A DNA stretch of 62,213 nucleotides. Source: Actinomycetota bacterium (GTDB lineage: Bacteria > Actinomycetota > Actinomycetes > Mycobacteriales > Mycobacteriaceae). The notes under the pieces were generated by a model. That model searched no databases. It saw nothing but the letters and a program-made list of their open reading frames with translations, and was not told where the DNA came from. A program made the translations under genes and the position numbers. This document shows, in pieces, positions 9,724-18,133 of this stretch. The stretch lies in NCBI GenBank assembly GCA_018268465.1, contig JAFDWN010000014.1, positions 1 through 62,213 of the forward strand, written 5' to 3'. Positions within the stretch are counted from its first letter, which is position 1, and each line of letters opens with the position of its first letter.

Positions 9724-10010
9724 ATGGCTCAGCCGTTGGCGTTCTTCGACGAGCGGGCCACCGCGCATCCACTCGCCGCCCTGCTGGAGCCCCTGCGCCT
9801 CACCGCCGACCCGGCCCGAGTCCGTCGACGCATTTTCGTCTACGCGCTCGACTGGCCGCGCGAGTCCCCGATGCTCGCCTGCTATCACCGGGTGCGGTCC
9901 GAGCCGACTGGGAGATCCACGAACTCGACGGCAAGCACAACCCGATGCGGGACAAGCCCGAGGATCTGCTGCGCATCCTGCTGGAGGCGGCGCATTGCCG
10001 GCGGATCCCG
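9724..10010 (+). pseudogene. remnant of an alpha/beta hydrolase C-terminus, frameshifted
   Basis: One frame reads a start-like ATG then PLAFFDERATAHPLAALLEPLRL and ARVRRRIFVYALDW, up to about base 9900. The next frame then continues ADWEIHELDGKHNPMRDKPEDLLRILLEAA. Together they make the last ~95 residues of an alpha/beta hydrolase, with the strand before the catalytic His, the His itself (GKHN) and the terminal helix. A single-base loss near 9898-9902 breaks the frame, and the N-terminal two thirds with the nucleophile are absent. Its 3' end now forms the promoter region of the DUF35 gene. Confidence 0.7.
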
Positions 10011-10022
10011 AGCTCCCGAAAC

Positions 10023-10036
10023 TGGAACACGTTTCA
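10023..10036. promoter_or_regulatory. KstR-type operator
   Basis: TGGAACACGTTTCA matches the KstR consensus TNNAACNNGTTNNA at every fixed position. It lies 20 bases before the -10 box of the DUF35-thiolase operon. KstR represses cholesterol catabolism genes in mycobacteria. Confidence 0.7.
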
Positions 10037-10055
10037 GTTTTGTCTCACAAGTCGG

Positions 10056-10061
10056 TACGCT
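10056..10061 (+). promoter_or_regulatory. -10 box of DUF35-thiolase operon
   Basis: TACGCT ends seven bases before the GTG start at 10068, the spacing of a leaderless transcript. Confidence 0.55.
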
Positions 10062-10067
10062 GACCGC

Positions 10068-10499
10068 GTGTCTGCGACTCGACCTGCGATCGACGGGTGG
10101 TTCGCCACCGACGGATCCGGCAAGCCCTACCTGATCGGCGGCAAATGCCATCAGTGCGGGACCTACGTCTTCCCGCCGCGCGCCGACAACTGCCCCAACC
10201 CGGCGTGCGACGGCGATGAACTGGCCCAGGTGCCGTTGTCCCGTCGCGGCACGGTGTGGAGTTACACCGAGAACCGGTATGCGCCACCGCCTCCCTATCC
10301 GTCGCCGGATCCCTTCGAGCCGTTCGCGATCGCCGCTGTGGAACTGGCCGAAGAAGGCCTGATCGTCCTCGGCAAAGTCGTCGCAGGCACCCTGGCGACC
10401 GATCTGGCGGTCGGCATGGAGCTCGAGCTCGCGCTGGAACCGCTGCTCGTCGGCGACGACGGCGTCACCCACCTCACGTACGCGTGGAGGATCCCATGA
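10068..10499 (+). CDS. DUF35 OB-fold protein with zinc ribbon (Rv1628c-like)
   Basis: A 143-aa acyl-CoA-binding accessory protein. Residues ~25-50 form a zinc ribbon (GGKCHQCGTYVFPPRADNCPNPAC, four Cys). An OB-fold follows, with RRGTVWSYTENRYAPPPPYP and FAIAAVELAEEGLIVLGKV. DUF35 proteins pair with thiolase-like or hydratase partners, for example in steroid side-chain degradation. The GTG start is set by the leaderless promoter and leaves out the upstream hydrolase remnant that is open in the same frame. The stop overlaps the next ATG (ATGA), so the pair is translationally coupled and probably forms a complex. Confidence 0.9.
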   Translation: MSATRPAIDGWFATDGSGKPYLIGGKCHQCGTYVFPPRADNCPNPACDGDELAQVPLSRRGTVWSYTENRYAPPPPYPSPDPFEPFAIAAVELAEEGLIVLGKVVAGTLATDLAVGMELELALEPLLVGDDGVTHLTYAWRIP

Positions 10500-11695
10500 G
10501 CCCCGAACCCGTCTACATCCTCGGCGCGGGTATGCACCCGTGGGGCAAATGGGGCCGCGACTTCACCGAATACGGGGTGGTCGCCGCCCGCGCCGCGCTC
10601 GCCGAAGCCGGCCTGGACTGGCGCCAGATCCAGCTGGTGGCCGGCGCGGACACCATCCGCAACGGCTACCCGGGGTTCATCGCCGGGTCGACCTTCGCCC
10701 AGAAGCTGGGCTGGAACGGGGTGCCGGTCAGCTCCAGCTATGCGGCCTGCGCCAGCGGTTCGCAGGCGCTGCAGAGCGCACGCGCGCAGATCCTCGCGGG
10801 ATTCTGCGATGTCGCACTCGTGATCGGGGCCGACACCACACCGAAGGGGTTCTTCGCGCCGGTCGGCGGGGAACGCCGCAACGACCCCGACTGGCAGCGA
10901 TTCCACCTCATCGGCGCCACCAACACGGTGTACTTCGCGCTGCTGGCACGCCGCCGGATGGATCTGTACGGCGCCACTCTGGAGGACTTCGCCAAGGTCA
11001 AGGTGAAGAATGCCCGCCACGGCCTGAACAACCCGAATGCCCGCTACCGCAAGGAAACGACTGTCGAGGACGTGCTGGCCAGCCCGGTGGTGTCCGATCC
11101 GCTACGGCTGCTGGATATCTGCGCCACCTCCGACGGCGCGGCGGCACTGATCGTGGCCAGCGCCGAGTTCACCCGCGGACACCTGGGTTCGCTGCAGGGT
11201 GTTCCATCGGTGCGCGCGGTTAGCACCGTGACCCCGCGCTACCCGCAGCACCTGCCCGAACTGCCCGATATCGCCACCGACTCCACGGCCGTCGTGCCGG
11301 CACCCGAGCGGGTGTTCAAGGACCAGATCCTCGACGCCGCCTATGCCGAGGCCGGTGTCTCGCCGGAGGATGTCGGCGTCGCGGAGGTCTATGACCTGTC
11401 GACCGCCCTGGAACTCGATTGGTACGAACACCTCGGGCTGTGCCCGCGCGGTGAGGCGGAGGCGCTGTTGCGCAGCGGCGCCACGTCGCTGGGCGGTCGT
11501 ATCCCGGTCAATCCGTCGGGCGGGCTGGCGAGTTTCGGCGAGGCGATCCCCGCCCAGGCGATCGCGCAGGTCTGCGAGCTGACCTGGCAGCTGACCGGCC
11601 GGGCCACCGGGCGTCAGGTCGAGGGGGCCACGGTGGGGATCACCGCCAACCAGGGCTTGTTCGGACACGGCTCCTCGGTGGTCGTCGCGCGCTGA
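10496..11695 (+). CDS. thiolase-fold lipid-transfer protein / acyl-CoA thiolase homologue (Rv1627c-like)
   Basis: A 399-aa thiolase-superfamily protein of the non-specific lipid-transfer (SCP-x-like) class. The conserved Cys is in SSYAACASGSQAL (about residues 80-92). The C-terminal half has the RIPVNPSGGLASFGEAIPA glycine loop and ends NQGLFGHGSSVVVAR with a GHG motif. With its coupled DUF35 partner it probably acts on acyl-CoA or steroid-CoA thioesters; the KstR-type site upstream agrees with a cholesterol or fatty-acid role. Whether it does thiolysis, retro-aldol cleavage or carries lipid cannot be decided from sequence. Confidence 0.85.
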   Translation: MSPEPVYILGAGMHPWGKWGRDFTEYGVVAARAALAEAGLDWRQIQLVAGADTIRNGYPGFIAGSTFAQKLGWNGVPVSSSYAACASGSQALQSARAQILAGFCDVALVIGADTTPKGFFAPVGGERRNDPDWQRFHLIGATNTVYFALLARRRMDLYGATLEDFAKVKVKNARHGLNNPNARYRKETTVEDVLASPVVSDPLRLLDICATSDGAAALIVASAEFTRGHLGSLQGVPSVRAVSTVTPRYPQHLPELPDIATDSTAVVPAPERVFKDQILDAAYAEAGVSPEDVGVAEVYDLSTALELDWYEHLGLCPRGEAEALLRSGATSLGGRIPVNPSGGLASFGEAIPAQAIAQVCELTWQLTGRATGRQVEGATVGITANQGLFGHGSSVVVAR

Positions 11696-11712
11696 CCCCT
11701 GCCGTCGTCTCC

Positions 11713-11772
11713 GCGAGCGTGCATGTCTGCAGCCGACACGCCGGACGCTGTCGGGAGTTTGCGCACTCTCGC
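11713..11772 (+). repeat. 60-bp palindrome-ended repeat, copy A
   Basis: It begins GCGAGCGTGC and ends GCACTCTCGC (near-complementary ends) and contains TCTGCAGCCGACACGCC and GGGAGTTTGC. The reverse complement of bases 12026-12085 matches it at 51 of 60 positions by hand alignment, with differences mostly in the central ten bases. It lies between the thiolase stop and the DUF167 gene. Confidence 0.8.
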
Positions 11773-11790
11773 CGTCGTTGAATTGACGGC

Positions 11791-12018
11791 GTGAGCGAGA
11801 TCGTCGCGGTGCGGGTCAAACCCGGTAGCAGCAAGGGCCCGCTCGTGGAGACCTCGGCGGACGGCGAGCTGACGGTGTATGTCCGCGAACGTGCGGTCGA
11901 CGGCGCGGCCAACGACGCCGTCACCCGGGTGCTCGCCGAGCATTTCGGCGTCCCGCGCAGTAGCGTGCGGCTGATGTCGGGTCGAACCGCGCGGGTCAAA
12001 CGCTTCCGGATCGCCTAA
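11791..12018 (+). CDS. DUF167/YggU-family protein
   Basis: A complete 75-aa DUF167 (YggU) protein. The signature is visible in VKPGSSKGPLVE near the N-terminus and VDGAANDAVTRVLAEHFGVPRSSVRLMSGRTARVKRF in the rest. The fold is a small alpha/beta domain; the function is unknown. It starts at GTG 11791 with no good ribosome site. It is boxed in by inverted copies of a 60-bp repeat only 18 bases upstream and 7 bases downstream. Confidence 0.9.
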   Translation: MSEIVAVRVKPGSSKGPLVETSADGELTVYVRERAVDGAANDAVTRVLAEHFGVPRSSVRLMSGRTARVKRFRIA

Positions 12019-12025
12019 CGCGGGC

Positions 12026-12085
12026 GCGAGCGTGCGCAAACTCCCGGCGTTACGCGGCGTGTCGGCTGCAGACACGCACGCTCGC
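12026..12085 (-). repeat. 60-bp palindrome-ended repeat, copy B (inverted)
   Basis: Inverted copy of the element at 11713-11772, with ends GCGAGCGTGC/GCACGCTCGC that are perfectly complementary. Lying between the DUF167 stop and the livF stop of the convergent operon, it could also act as a bidirectional hairpin terminator. Confidence 0.8.
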
Positions 12086-12108
12086 GGAAGGGGGCGAGGG
12101 GAGGCGGG

Positions 12109-12858
12109 TTAGGCGACGCCGAGGTACGCGGCGCGGATACTGTCGTCGTGCAACAACTCTCGGGCGTCACCGGTGCGGGTGATCTCCCCGGTCTCCAGGA
12201 TGTAGGCACGGTCGGAGCGGCTCAGCGCCTGCTGCGCATTCTGCTCGACCAGCAACACCGTGGTGCCCTGTTTGTTGATCTCGGCGACGATCTTGAAGAT
12301 CTGCGAGATAACCATGGGAGCCAACCCCATCGACGGCTCGTCGAGCAGCAGCACCTTGGGCCGGGCCATCAGCGCACGCCCGATCGCCAGCATCTGCTGT
12401 TCGCCGCCGGACAGCGTGCCACCGACCTGGCTTCTACGCTCGGCCAGCCGCGGAAACGTCTCGAACACCCAGTCCAGCCGTTCGTCATGTTCTGCCTTCG
12501 ACGCGAACTTCCTTCCGTAACAGCCCATTTCAAGGTTATCGGTGACCGTCATACCGGGGAACACCCCGCGACCCTCCGGCGCCTGAATAAGGCCGTCGGT
12601 GACACGTCGGTGCGCTTTGACCCGCGAGATGTCCTGGCCGTCGAACCACACCGACCCCGACGACAACGGCCGCAACCCCGAGATGGCCCGCATGATCGTG
12701 GTCTTGCCCGCACCGTTGGAGCCCAGCAGGGTCACCAACTCACCGTCGTGCACCACCAGCGACACCCCGTGCAGCGCGCGGATTCGGCCGTAGTGCACGA
12801 CCACGTCGCGAACCTCCAGCAGCGGGGTCTTCTGCGCTGCGTCACTGGACTTCGTCAT
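12109..12858 (-). CDS. livF: branched-chain amino acid ABC transporter ATPase (LivF type)
   Basis: ATPase of a Liv-type importer, 249 aa. Walker A GSNGAGKTT, signature LSGGEQQMLAIGRAL, Walker B LLLDEPSMGLAP; the end (EITRTGDARELLHDD) has the LivF pattern. The ATG at 12858 lies inside the last codons of livG (17-bp overlap), giving [10 protein letters not shown]; the upstream in-frame ATG at 12882 would extend further into livG. Last gene of the operon livK-livH-livM-livG-livF. Confidence 0.93.
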   Translation of the reverse strand: MTKSSDAAQKTPLLEVRDVVVHYGRIRALHGVSLVVHDGELVTLLGSNGAGKTTIMRAISGLRPLSSGSVWFDGQDISRVKAHRRVTDGLIQAPEGRGVFPGMTVTDNLEMGCYGRKFASKAEHDERLDWVFETFPRLAERRSQVGGTLSGGEQQMLAIGRALMARPKVLLLDEPSMGLAPMVISQIFKIVAEINKQGTTVLLVEQNAQQALSRSDRAYILETGEITRTGDARELLHDDSIRAAYLGVA

Positions 12859-13699
12859 CGGGCACCCCCAGATAAGCGGCAATGACCTTCGGATCCTCGC
12901 GGATCTCGCCGGGCAGGCCGTCGGCGATCTTGCGGCCGAACTCCAGCACCACGATCCGGTCGGTCACTCCCATGACCAGCCGCATGTCGTGTTCGATCAA
13001 CAGCACCGTGTAGCCGTCGTCGCGGATCTTGTGGATCAGCTGGATCAGCGCGGCCTTCTCGGCCGGGTTGAATCCCGCGGCCGGTTCGTCCAGACACAGC
13101 AGTTTGGGTTCGGTGGCCAGCGCGCGGGCGATCTCCAGCCGGCGCTGATCGCCGTACGGGAGATTCTTGGCCTTCTCCTCACCCCGGTGGGCGATACCCA
13201 CGAAGTGCAGCAGCGCCGCCGAACGTTCGATGGCGGAACGTTCCTCGCGGCGGTGCCGCGGCGTGCGCACGAGCGCGCCGGGCACCGACGTCTTATGCCG
13301 CGCGTCGGTGCCCACCATGACGTTCTCCAGGGCGGTCATCTCACCGAACAGCCGGATGTTCTGGAAGGTACGGGCGATTCCGCGCCGGGTGATCTGGTGG
13401 CGTTTGATCCGGCCCAACGGTTTGCCGTCGAAGGTGACCGAGCCGGAACTGGGCCGGTAGACACCGGTGATCGCGTTGAAGCAGGTGGTCTTGCCCGCGC
13501 CGTTCGGGCCGATGAGGCCGAGGATCTCCCCGCGGCGGATGTCGAAGGTCACCGAGTCCAGCGCCACGAGCCCGCCGAACTTCACGGTGAGATCGTGTGT
13601 CTGAAGCAGGGTTTCACCCTCGGCGGCGTTGATGTCGCGGTGGACGCCCGCGATGTCCTCGATGGTCACCGCCGGTGCGCCGTCCGGGTCCTGGCTCAT
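12842..13699 (-). CDS. livG: branched-chain amino acid ABC transporter ATPase (LivG type)
   Basis: Second ATPase of the Liv-type importer, 285 aa, with a ~30-residue N-terminal extension before the ABC domain. Walker [10 protein letters not shown], Walker [14 protein letters not shown]. The signature loop reads [15 protein letters not shown], the LivG-type variant of LSGGQ. The ATG overlaps the livM stop by ATGA, so translation is coupled. Confidence 0.93.
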   Translation of the reverse strand: MSQDPDGAPAVTIEDIAGVHRDINAAEGETLLQTHDLTVKFGGLVALDSVTFDIRRGEILGLIGPNGAGKTTCFNAITGVYRPSSGSVTFDGKPLGRIKRHQITRRGIARTFQNIRLFGEMTALENVMVGTDARHKTSVPGALVRTPRHRREERSAIERSAALLHFVGIAHRGEEKAKNLPYGDQRRLEIARALATEPKLLCLDEPAAGFNPAEKAALIQLIHKIRDDGYTVLLIEHDMRLVMGVTDRIVVLEFGRKIADGLPGEIREDPKVIAAYLGVPDDEVQ

Positions 13700-14892
13700 C
13701 GGGCTGCCGCCTCCTCGGTCTTCTCCGGGCTGCGCAGCAACTCCCGCGCCGACTTCCCGTAGGCCAGCAGCTGCTGGCGCACCGGGAAGAGGCCCTGCGG
13801 CCGGAAGATCATCAGCACCACCAGCGCCAACCCGAAGAACAGGTACTTCAGGTCACCGAGGTTGATACCCAGGAAATGCACGCCGAGCAGCCGGTTGGGC
13901 AGGTAGACGATGACGAACGCGCCGAAGATGACGCCGAGTTTGTTGCCCTGGCCACCCAGAACCACCGCGCACAGGAAGAGCATCGAGTTGATGATGTTGA
14001 ACGTCGGCGGCGCCACGTACTGCACCTGTCCGGCGTACAGCGCTCCCGACAGCCCGCCGATCGCGGCGCCGATCACGAACGCCCACAGCTTGAAGCGGAA
14101 CGCGTTGACGCCCATCACTTCCGCGGCATCCTCGTCCTCGCGGACCGCAACCCAGGCCCGGCCCACCCGGCTGCGCTCCAGGTTGCCGACCAGCAGCAGG
14201 ATGATCGCGATGAGTACCAGGCCGAGCCAGAACCACCAGGTGCCGTAATTGGCGGCACCGGTGGAGTTTCCGCTCGAGAACACGCCGTTGGGCAGCTGGT
14301 CGGTCTCCCCCAGCCGCGGATAGGCGATCTGGTTGAGTCCGCGGGGACCATTGGTGATGTCGGAGAGGTTGTCGGCCAACAGCCGGATGATCTCGCCGAA
14401 TCCGAGGGTGACGATCGCGAGGTAGTCGCCGCGCAGCCGCAGCGTCGGCCCGCCCAGGATCAGCCCGGCGACCGCGGTGAACGCCATCGCCAGCGGCACA
14501 CAGGACAACCATGCCCACGGGGTGCTGAAGAATCCGGTGGGACTCATGCGATTCCACGGGCTGTCCGGGCTGGTGAGCAGGGCGACTGTGTAGGCGCCGA
14601 CGGCGTAGAAACCGACATACCCCAGGTCGAGCAGGCCGGCTTGGCCGACGACGACGTTGAGGCCGATCGCGATGATCGCCACCATCGCGAACTGGGCCAT
14701 GGTGCCGCCGAAGCTGATGCCCGGGGTGTCGAGGAACGGCGGGGTGTACAGCGGCAGCAGCGCCATCACCGCGAAGCCCACCAGGCCGAAGCCCCACTTC
14801 TGCACCCGCGACAGGTCGTCCCACCACCGCCGCAGCGAATCTCCCGGCGCCAGCAGGCGACTCCCGGCGCCGGCCTGTCGATGTTCGCTCAT
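13696..14892 (-). CDS. livM: branched-chain amino acid ABC transporter permease (LivM type)
   Basis: Inner-membrane permease, 398 aa. After a ~35-residue cytosolic leader come 9-10 hydrophobic segments, with the LivM-type motifs AIGLNVVVGQAGLLDLGYVGFYAVGAY and LRLRGDYLAIVTLGFGEIIR (EAA-like loop). The start at 14892 (MSEHRQAGAG) overlaps the livH stop (ATGA); a much longer in-frame extension only shadows livH. Confidence 0.93.
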   Translation of the reverse strand: MSEHRQAGAGSRLLAPGDSLRRWWDDLSRVQKWGFGLVGFAVMALLPLYTPPFLDTPGISFGGTMAQFAMVAIIAIGLNVVVGQAGLLDLGYVGFYAVGAYTVALLTSPDSPWNRMSPTGFFSTPWAWLSCVPLAMAFTAVAGLILGGPTLRLRGDYLAIVTLGFGEIIRLLADNLSDITNGPRGLNQIAYPRLGETDQLPNGVFSSGNSTGAANYGTWWFWLGLVLIAIILLLVGNLERSRVGRAWVAVREDEDAAEVMGVNAFRFKLWAFVIGAAIGGLSGALYAGQVQYVAPPTFNIINSMLFLCAVVLGGQGNKLGVIFGAFVIVYLPNRLLGVHFLGINLGDLKYLFFGLALVVLMIFRPQGLFPVRQQLLAYGKSARELLRSPEKTEEAAAR

Positions 14893-15926
14893 ACCCGCGC
14901 CTTCCCGAGGCTTTCGCCGAGGATTCCGGTCGGCCGGATCAGCAGCACCAGGACCAGCAGCACGAACGCCACCACGTCGCGCCATTGGGTGCCGAAGACG
15001 GCCTGACCGTAGTTCTCCATGATGCCCAGCAGCAGGCCGCCGAGCAGGGCGCCGCGCAGGTTGCCGATGCCGCCGAGCACCGCGGCCGAGAATGCCTTGA
15101 TCCCCAGCAGGAATCCGCCCGAGTAGATGATGCCCTGGGGCACCTTGAGCGTGTAGAGCAGCGCGGCCGCACCGGCCAGGAGTCCGCCGATGAGGAACGT
15201 CGTCATGATGATGCGCTCCCGCGACACACCCATCAGGGTGGCCGTCGTCGGGTCCTGGGCGACCGCGCGGATACCGCGCCCGAACTTCGTGCGGTTGATC
15301 GCCAGATCGGTCATCAGGGCGAACACCAGCGCCGCCCCGATGATCACCAGGGTGACGTTGGAGACGTTGGCGCCGAACACGGTGAATTGCGTCTTCGGCT
15401 GCACCAGCACGATGGGCTGCTGGGCGTTGCTGCCGCCGTAGCCGTTCAAGATCTTCGGCAGCACGAAGTGCACGAATTCCTGCAGGACGAACGACATGCC
15501 GATGGCGGTGATCAGGAATGTCAGCGGACGCGCATTGCGTCTGCGCAGCGGTCGGTAGGCGATGAACTCCAGCCCCACCGCCGCCGACCCCGACACCAGC
15601 ATCGCGAACAGCATGGCGATCGCCAGATACAGCACCGTCAGCATGACGCCCTTGCTGTACGCGTTGCCGCTGGGAGTGAAGCCCAGGATGAAGTCGAGGC
15701 AGAAGTACGCGCCGAACATCCCGAGCATGAAGATCTCGGAGTGGGCGAAGTTGATCAGCCGCAGCACACCGAACACCAACGTGTAGCCCACTGCGACCAG
15801 CGCATAGATCGCACCCCATGCGAGGCCGTCGATCGTCAACTGCCAGAAGCCGTTTCGCAGGCCCTCGAGGTTGAAGTTGATGTTCGCGGCGAGGCAGGCG
15901 TACTGGCCGACGCACTCGTGAATCAT
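14889..15926 (-). CDS. livH: branched-chain amino acid ABC transporter permease (LivH type)
   Basis: Permease partner of LivM, 345 aa, with about eight membrane segments. LivH motifs are GAIYALVAVGYTLVFGVLRLINFAHSEIFMLG near the N-terminus and FSAAVLGGIGNLRGALLGGLLLG near the C-terminus. The N-terminal ~30 residues (MIHECVGQYACLAANINFNLEGL) may be periplasmic. A stem-loop lies between it and the substrate-binding protein gene upstream. Confidence 0.93.
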   Translation of the reverse strand: MIHECVGQYACLAANINFNLEGLRNGFWQLTIDGLAWGAIYALVAVGYTLVFGVLRLINFAHSEIFMLGMFGAYFCLDFILGFTPSGNAYSKGVMLTVLYLAIAMLFAMLVSGSAAVGLEFIAYRPLRRRNARPLTFLITAIGMSFVLQEFVHFVLPKILNGYGGSNAQQPIVLVQPKTQFTVFGANVSNVTLVIIGAALVFALMTDLAINRTKFGRGIRAVAQDPTTATLMGVSRERIIMTTFLIGGLLAGAAALLYTLKVPQGIIYSGGFLLGIKAFSAAVLGGIGNLRGALLGGLLLGIMENYGQAVFGTQWRDVVAFVLLVLVLLIRPTGILGESLGKARV

Positions 15927-15958
15927 CCGGTGGCGGACTCCTTGCGCATGGGATCGGG

Positions 15959-16003
15959 AGCGAAAACGCGCCCGAGCCTTGCGGTCTCGGACGCGTTTTC
16001 GCT
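15959..16003 (-). terminator. stem-loop between livK and livH
   Basis: AGCGAAAACGCG and CGCGTTTTCGCT form a perfect 12-bp stem, and CCGAG/CTCGG extend it inward. It starts seven bases after the livK stop. It has no trailing T-tract and resembles the tail-less hairpins of mycobacteria. It probably stabilises livK mRNA or ends part of the transcripts, so the binding protein is made in excess. Confidence 0.65.
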
Positions 16004-16009
16004 AGGTCG

Positions 16010-17221
16010 TCACTGGACCTTGAAAATCCAGATCAGGGTGTTGGTCAGCTCGCCCTCCGGGGTCCACTGGTACTTGCGGGCGACACCCTCGCCGTTGTAG
16101 TTGCGCACGAAGTCGAGCAGCGCGGGCCTGGTGATGGCGCCCGAATCGATGCCCTTGAGCAGGATGGTGCCCAGGTCGTACCCCTCGGTGCTGTACGTGC
16201 CGGGGGCCTGGCCGAACTTCTGGGTGTATTCGTCGGCGAATGCGCCCGTGGCCGGGCCGCACGGGCAGGACAGCAGCGCATCCTTGGATGCCTCGCCGGC
16301 CTGTTTGACGAACTGCTCGTCCTTGGTGCCGTCGGCGCTGACGAACTGGGCGCTGACGTCGCCGTCCTTGAGCTGCTGGACGAACGGCGCGGCTTCGGAG
16401 TAGTAGCCGGCGTAGAACACCGCGTCCGGGCTGACACCCTTGATCTGGGTAACGGCCGCCGAGAAGTCCTTGTCGCCCTTCTTCACCGAGATATTGCAGC
16501 CCGAATCGGCCACCGGGCCGAGGGTTTCGCGCACGGCCTGAGCCAGGCCGGCGCCGTAGTCGGTGCTGTCGTCGACGACGCAGATCTTGGAGTAGTTCAG
16601 CGTGTTCTTCATGTAGTTGGCGACCGACGGACCCTGCACGGCGTCGTTGGCCAGCCCACGGAAGAACGTCCGCCAGCCGTTCTGGCTCAGCGTCGGGTTG
16701 GTGGCCGACGCGGTGACCGCCACCAGGCCGGCCTGGTTGAACACGTCACCGGTGGCCTTGGTCTCACCGGAGAAGGCGGGGCCGACCAGACCGATCGTGT
16801 ACTGGTCGTCGACGATCTGGGGCGCGACACCGGTGGCCTTCTGCGGGTCGCCCTCGGTGTCGAACGGCTTGAGCTGCACCTGGCAACCCGGATTGGCGGC
16901 GTTGTGCTTGTCGATCGCCAGCTGCACGCCGTTCTTGATGTTGATGCCCAATGCGGCGTCGGGCCCGTTGAGGGCACCCGCCATCGCGATCGACACCGGA
17001 GGACATGTGGCCTTGCCGTCCCCGGCCGGGTCGGCGGGGGTGGCGCCCTCGGCGGGTGGCACCTCCGCACCGTTCTCGTCGATCTGTACCTGCTCGACGA
17101 TCGCGAGGTCCGACTGTGACGCTTCCTGTTCGGGTGTCGACTGGTTGCATCCGGCAACACCGAGTACGACCAGACCGGCGCTACCGAGCGCAATTGCTTT
17201 CCGTGCCACGCGACCGCGCAC
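16010..17221 (-). CDS. livK: branched-chain amino acid ABC transporter substrate-binding lipoprotein (LivK type)
   Basis: Type I periplasmic-binding lipoprotein, 403 aa. Signal peptide MRGRVARKAIALGSAGLVVL with lipobox GVAGC, Cys at about residue 25. An acidic linker follows, then a Peripla_BP_6 domain (VSIAMAGALNGPDAALG, KICVVDDSTDYGAG, DAVFYAGYYSEAAPFVQQL). The GTG at 17221 is fixed by an upstream GGAGGTG five bases away. It is first in the operon with livHMGF. The ligand is likely a branched-chain or related amino acid by family; the pocket cannot be read from sequence. Confidence 0.92.
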   Translation of the reverse strand: MRGRVARKAIALGSAGLVVLGVAGCNQSTPEQEASQSDLAIVEQVQIDENGAEVPPAEGATPADPAGDGKATCPPVSIAMAGALNGPDAALGINIKNGVQLAIDKHNAANPGCQVQLKPFDTEGDPQKATGVAPQIVDDQYTIGLVGPAFSGETKATGDVFNQAGLVAVTASATNPTLSQNGWRTFFRGLANDAVQGPSVANYMKNTLNYSKICVVDDSTDYGAGLAQAVRETLGPVADSGCNISVKKGDKDFSAAVTQIKGVSPDAVFYAGYYSEAAPFVQQLKDGDVSAQFVSADGTKDEQFVKQAGEASKDALLSCPCGPATGAFADEYTQKFGQAPGTYSTEGYDLGTILLKGIDSGAITRPALLDFVRNYNGEGVARKYQWTPEGELTNTLIWIFKVQ

Positions 17222-17420
17222 GTTTTCACCTCCGGGTCAGTGTTTGGGTGGGCACCGATCGCCGGGCTTGATTCGGCTCGACCCCCGATGCTTCCGGTAG
17301 AACATAGCCAACCGGTGGCCGCGGTGCGCCATCTTGAGCAACTGACCGAGGGCGTTTCGCTGTAAAAACCCGCGATTGATCCCCGCCTGAAACGAACTTT
17401 TTACGCGCGGGAGCGCCCGG

Positions 17421-18044
17421 CTAGCCCGACGCCGGCGAATCCTTGGGGCTGTCGAGCGTTTCCAGGACGACCTCCGCGACCCGCTTCATCGTGGTGCGGC
17501 GGTCCATCGCCGCCCGCTGGATCCACTTGAACGCCTCGGGTTCGGACATCCCCTGCTTGGCCTGCAGCAAACCCTTGGCGCGTTCGACGAGTTTGCGGGT
17601 CTCCAGCCGGTCGGAGAGGGCGGCGACTTCCTTCTCCAGCGCGGCGATCTCACCGAACCTGCTCACCGCGACCTCGATGGCGGGGATCAGGTCGGTGACG
17701 TTGAACGGTTTCACCAGATAGGCCATGGCGCCCGCGTCGCGGGCCCGTTCGACGAGTTCGCGCTGGCTGAACGCGGTGAGGACGACGATCGGCGCGATCC
17801 GTTTGGCGGCGATCTCCGCCGCCGCGTCGATCCCGTCCCGGCGGGGCATCTTGACGTCCATGATCACCAGATCGGGCCGCAGGCTCTCGGCCAGTTCGAC
17901 GGCTTCCTGCCCGTCGGCGGCTTCGCCTACGACTTCGTAACCCTCTTCGCGCAGCATCTCAGCCAAGTCCAGCCTGATCAGTGCTTCGTCTTCGGCGACG
18001 AGAACGCGGCGCGGCTGTTCGGCATCCGTCGGTGACCCGGTCAT
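17421..18044 (-). CDS. pdtaR: two-component response regulator with ANTAR RNA-binding domain (PdtaR)
   Basis: A 207-aa antitermination regulator. The receiver domain (residues ~12-130) has phospho-acceptor D63 in DLVIMDVKMP, the acidic pair VAEDE and switch residues T/K in VVLTAFS and YLVKPF. The ANTAR domain (~145-200) reads VERAKGLLQAKQGMSEPEAFKWIQRAAM. Its partner kinase PdtaS is encoded elsewhere (Rv1626 and Rv3220c in M. tuberculosis). The ATG at 18044 gives the length of known PdtaR and lies six bases after CACAAT, a possible -10 box; the 42-residue upstream extension is not conserved-looking. Confidence 0.94.
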   Translation of the reverse strand: MTGSPTDAEQPRRVLVAEDEALIRLDLAEMLREEGYEVVGEAADGQEAVELAESLRPDLVIMDVKMPRRDGIDAAAEIAAKRIAPIVVLTAFSQRELVERARDAGAMAYLVKPFNVTDLIPAIEVAVSRFGEIAALEKEVAALSDRLETRKLVERAKGLLQAKQGMSEPEAFKWIQRAAMDRRTTMKRVAEVVLETLDSPKDSPASG

Positions 18045-18133
18045 GACGCCATTGTGGCGGTAGCGGGCCCACTCAGCGACCGCGGGGGCATCCTCTATGG
18101 TGGTAGGCCGCGGTCCCGCGCGGATCACGGCAG

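Noticed and set aside
9507-10067. N-terminal extension of the DUF35 protein to base 9507
   Set aside because: The extension reads through antisense polA and the hydrolase remnant. The leaderless GTG at 10068 fits the family length.
13696-15915. 739-codon version of livM reaching back through livH
   Set aside because: The extra N-terminal residues are the out-of-frame reading of livH. The ATG at 14892 with ATGA overlap gives the normal LivM.
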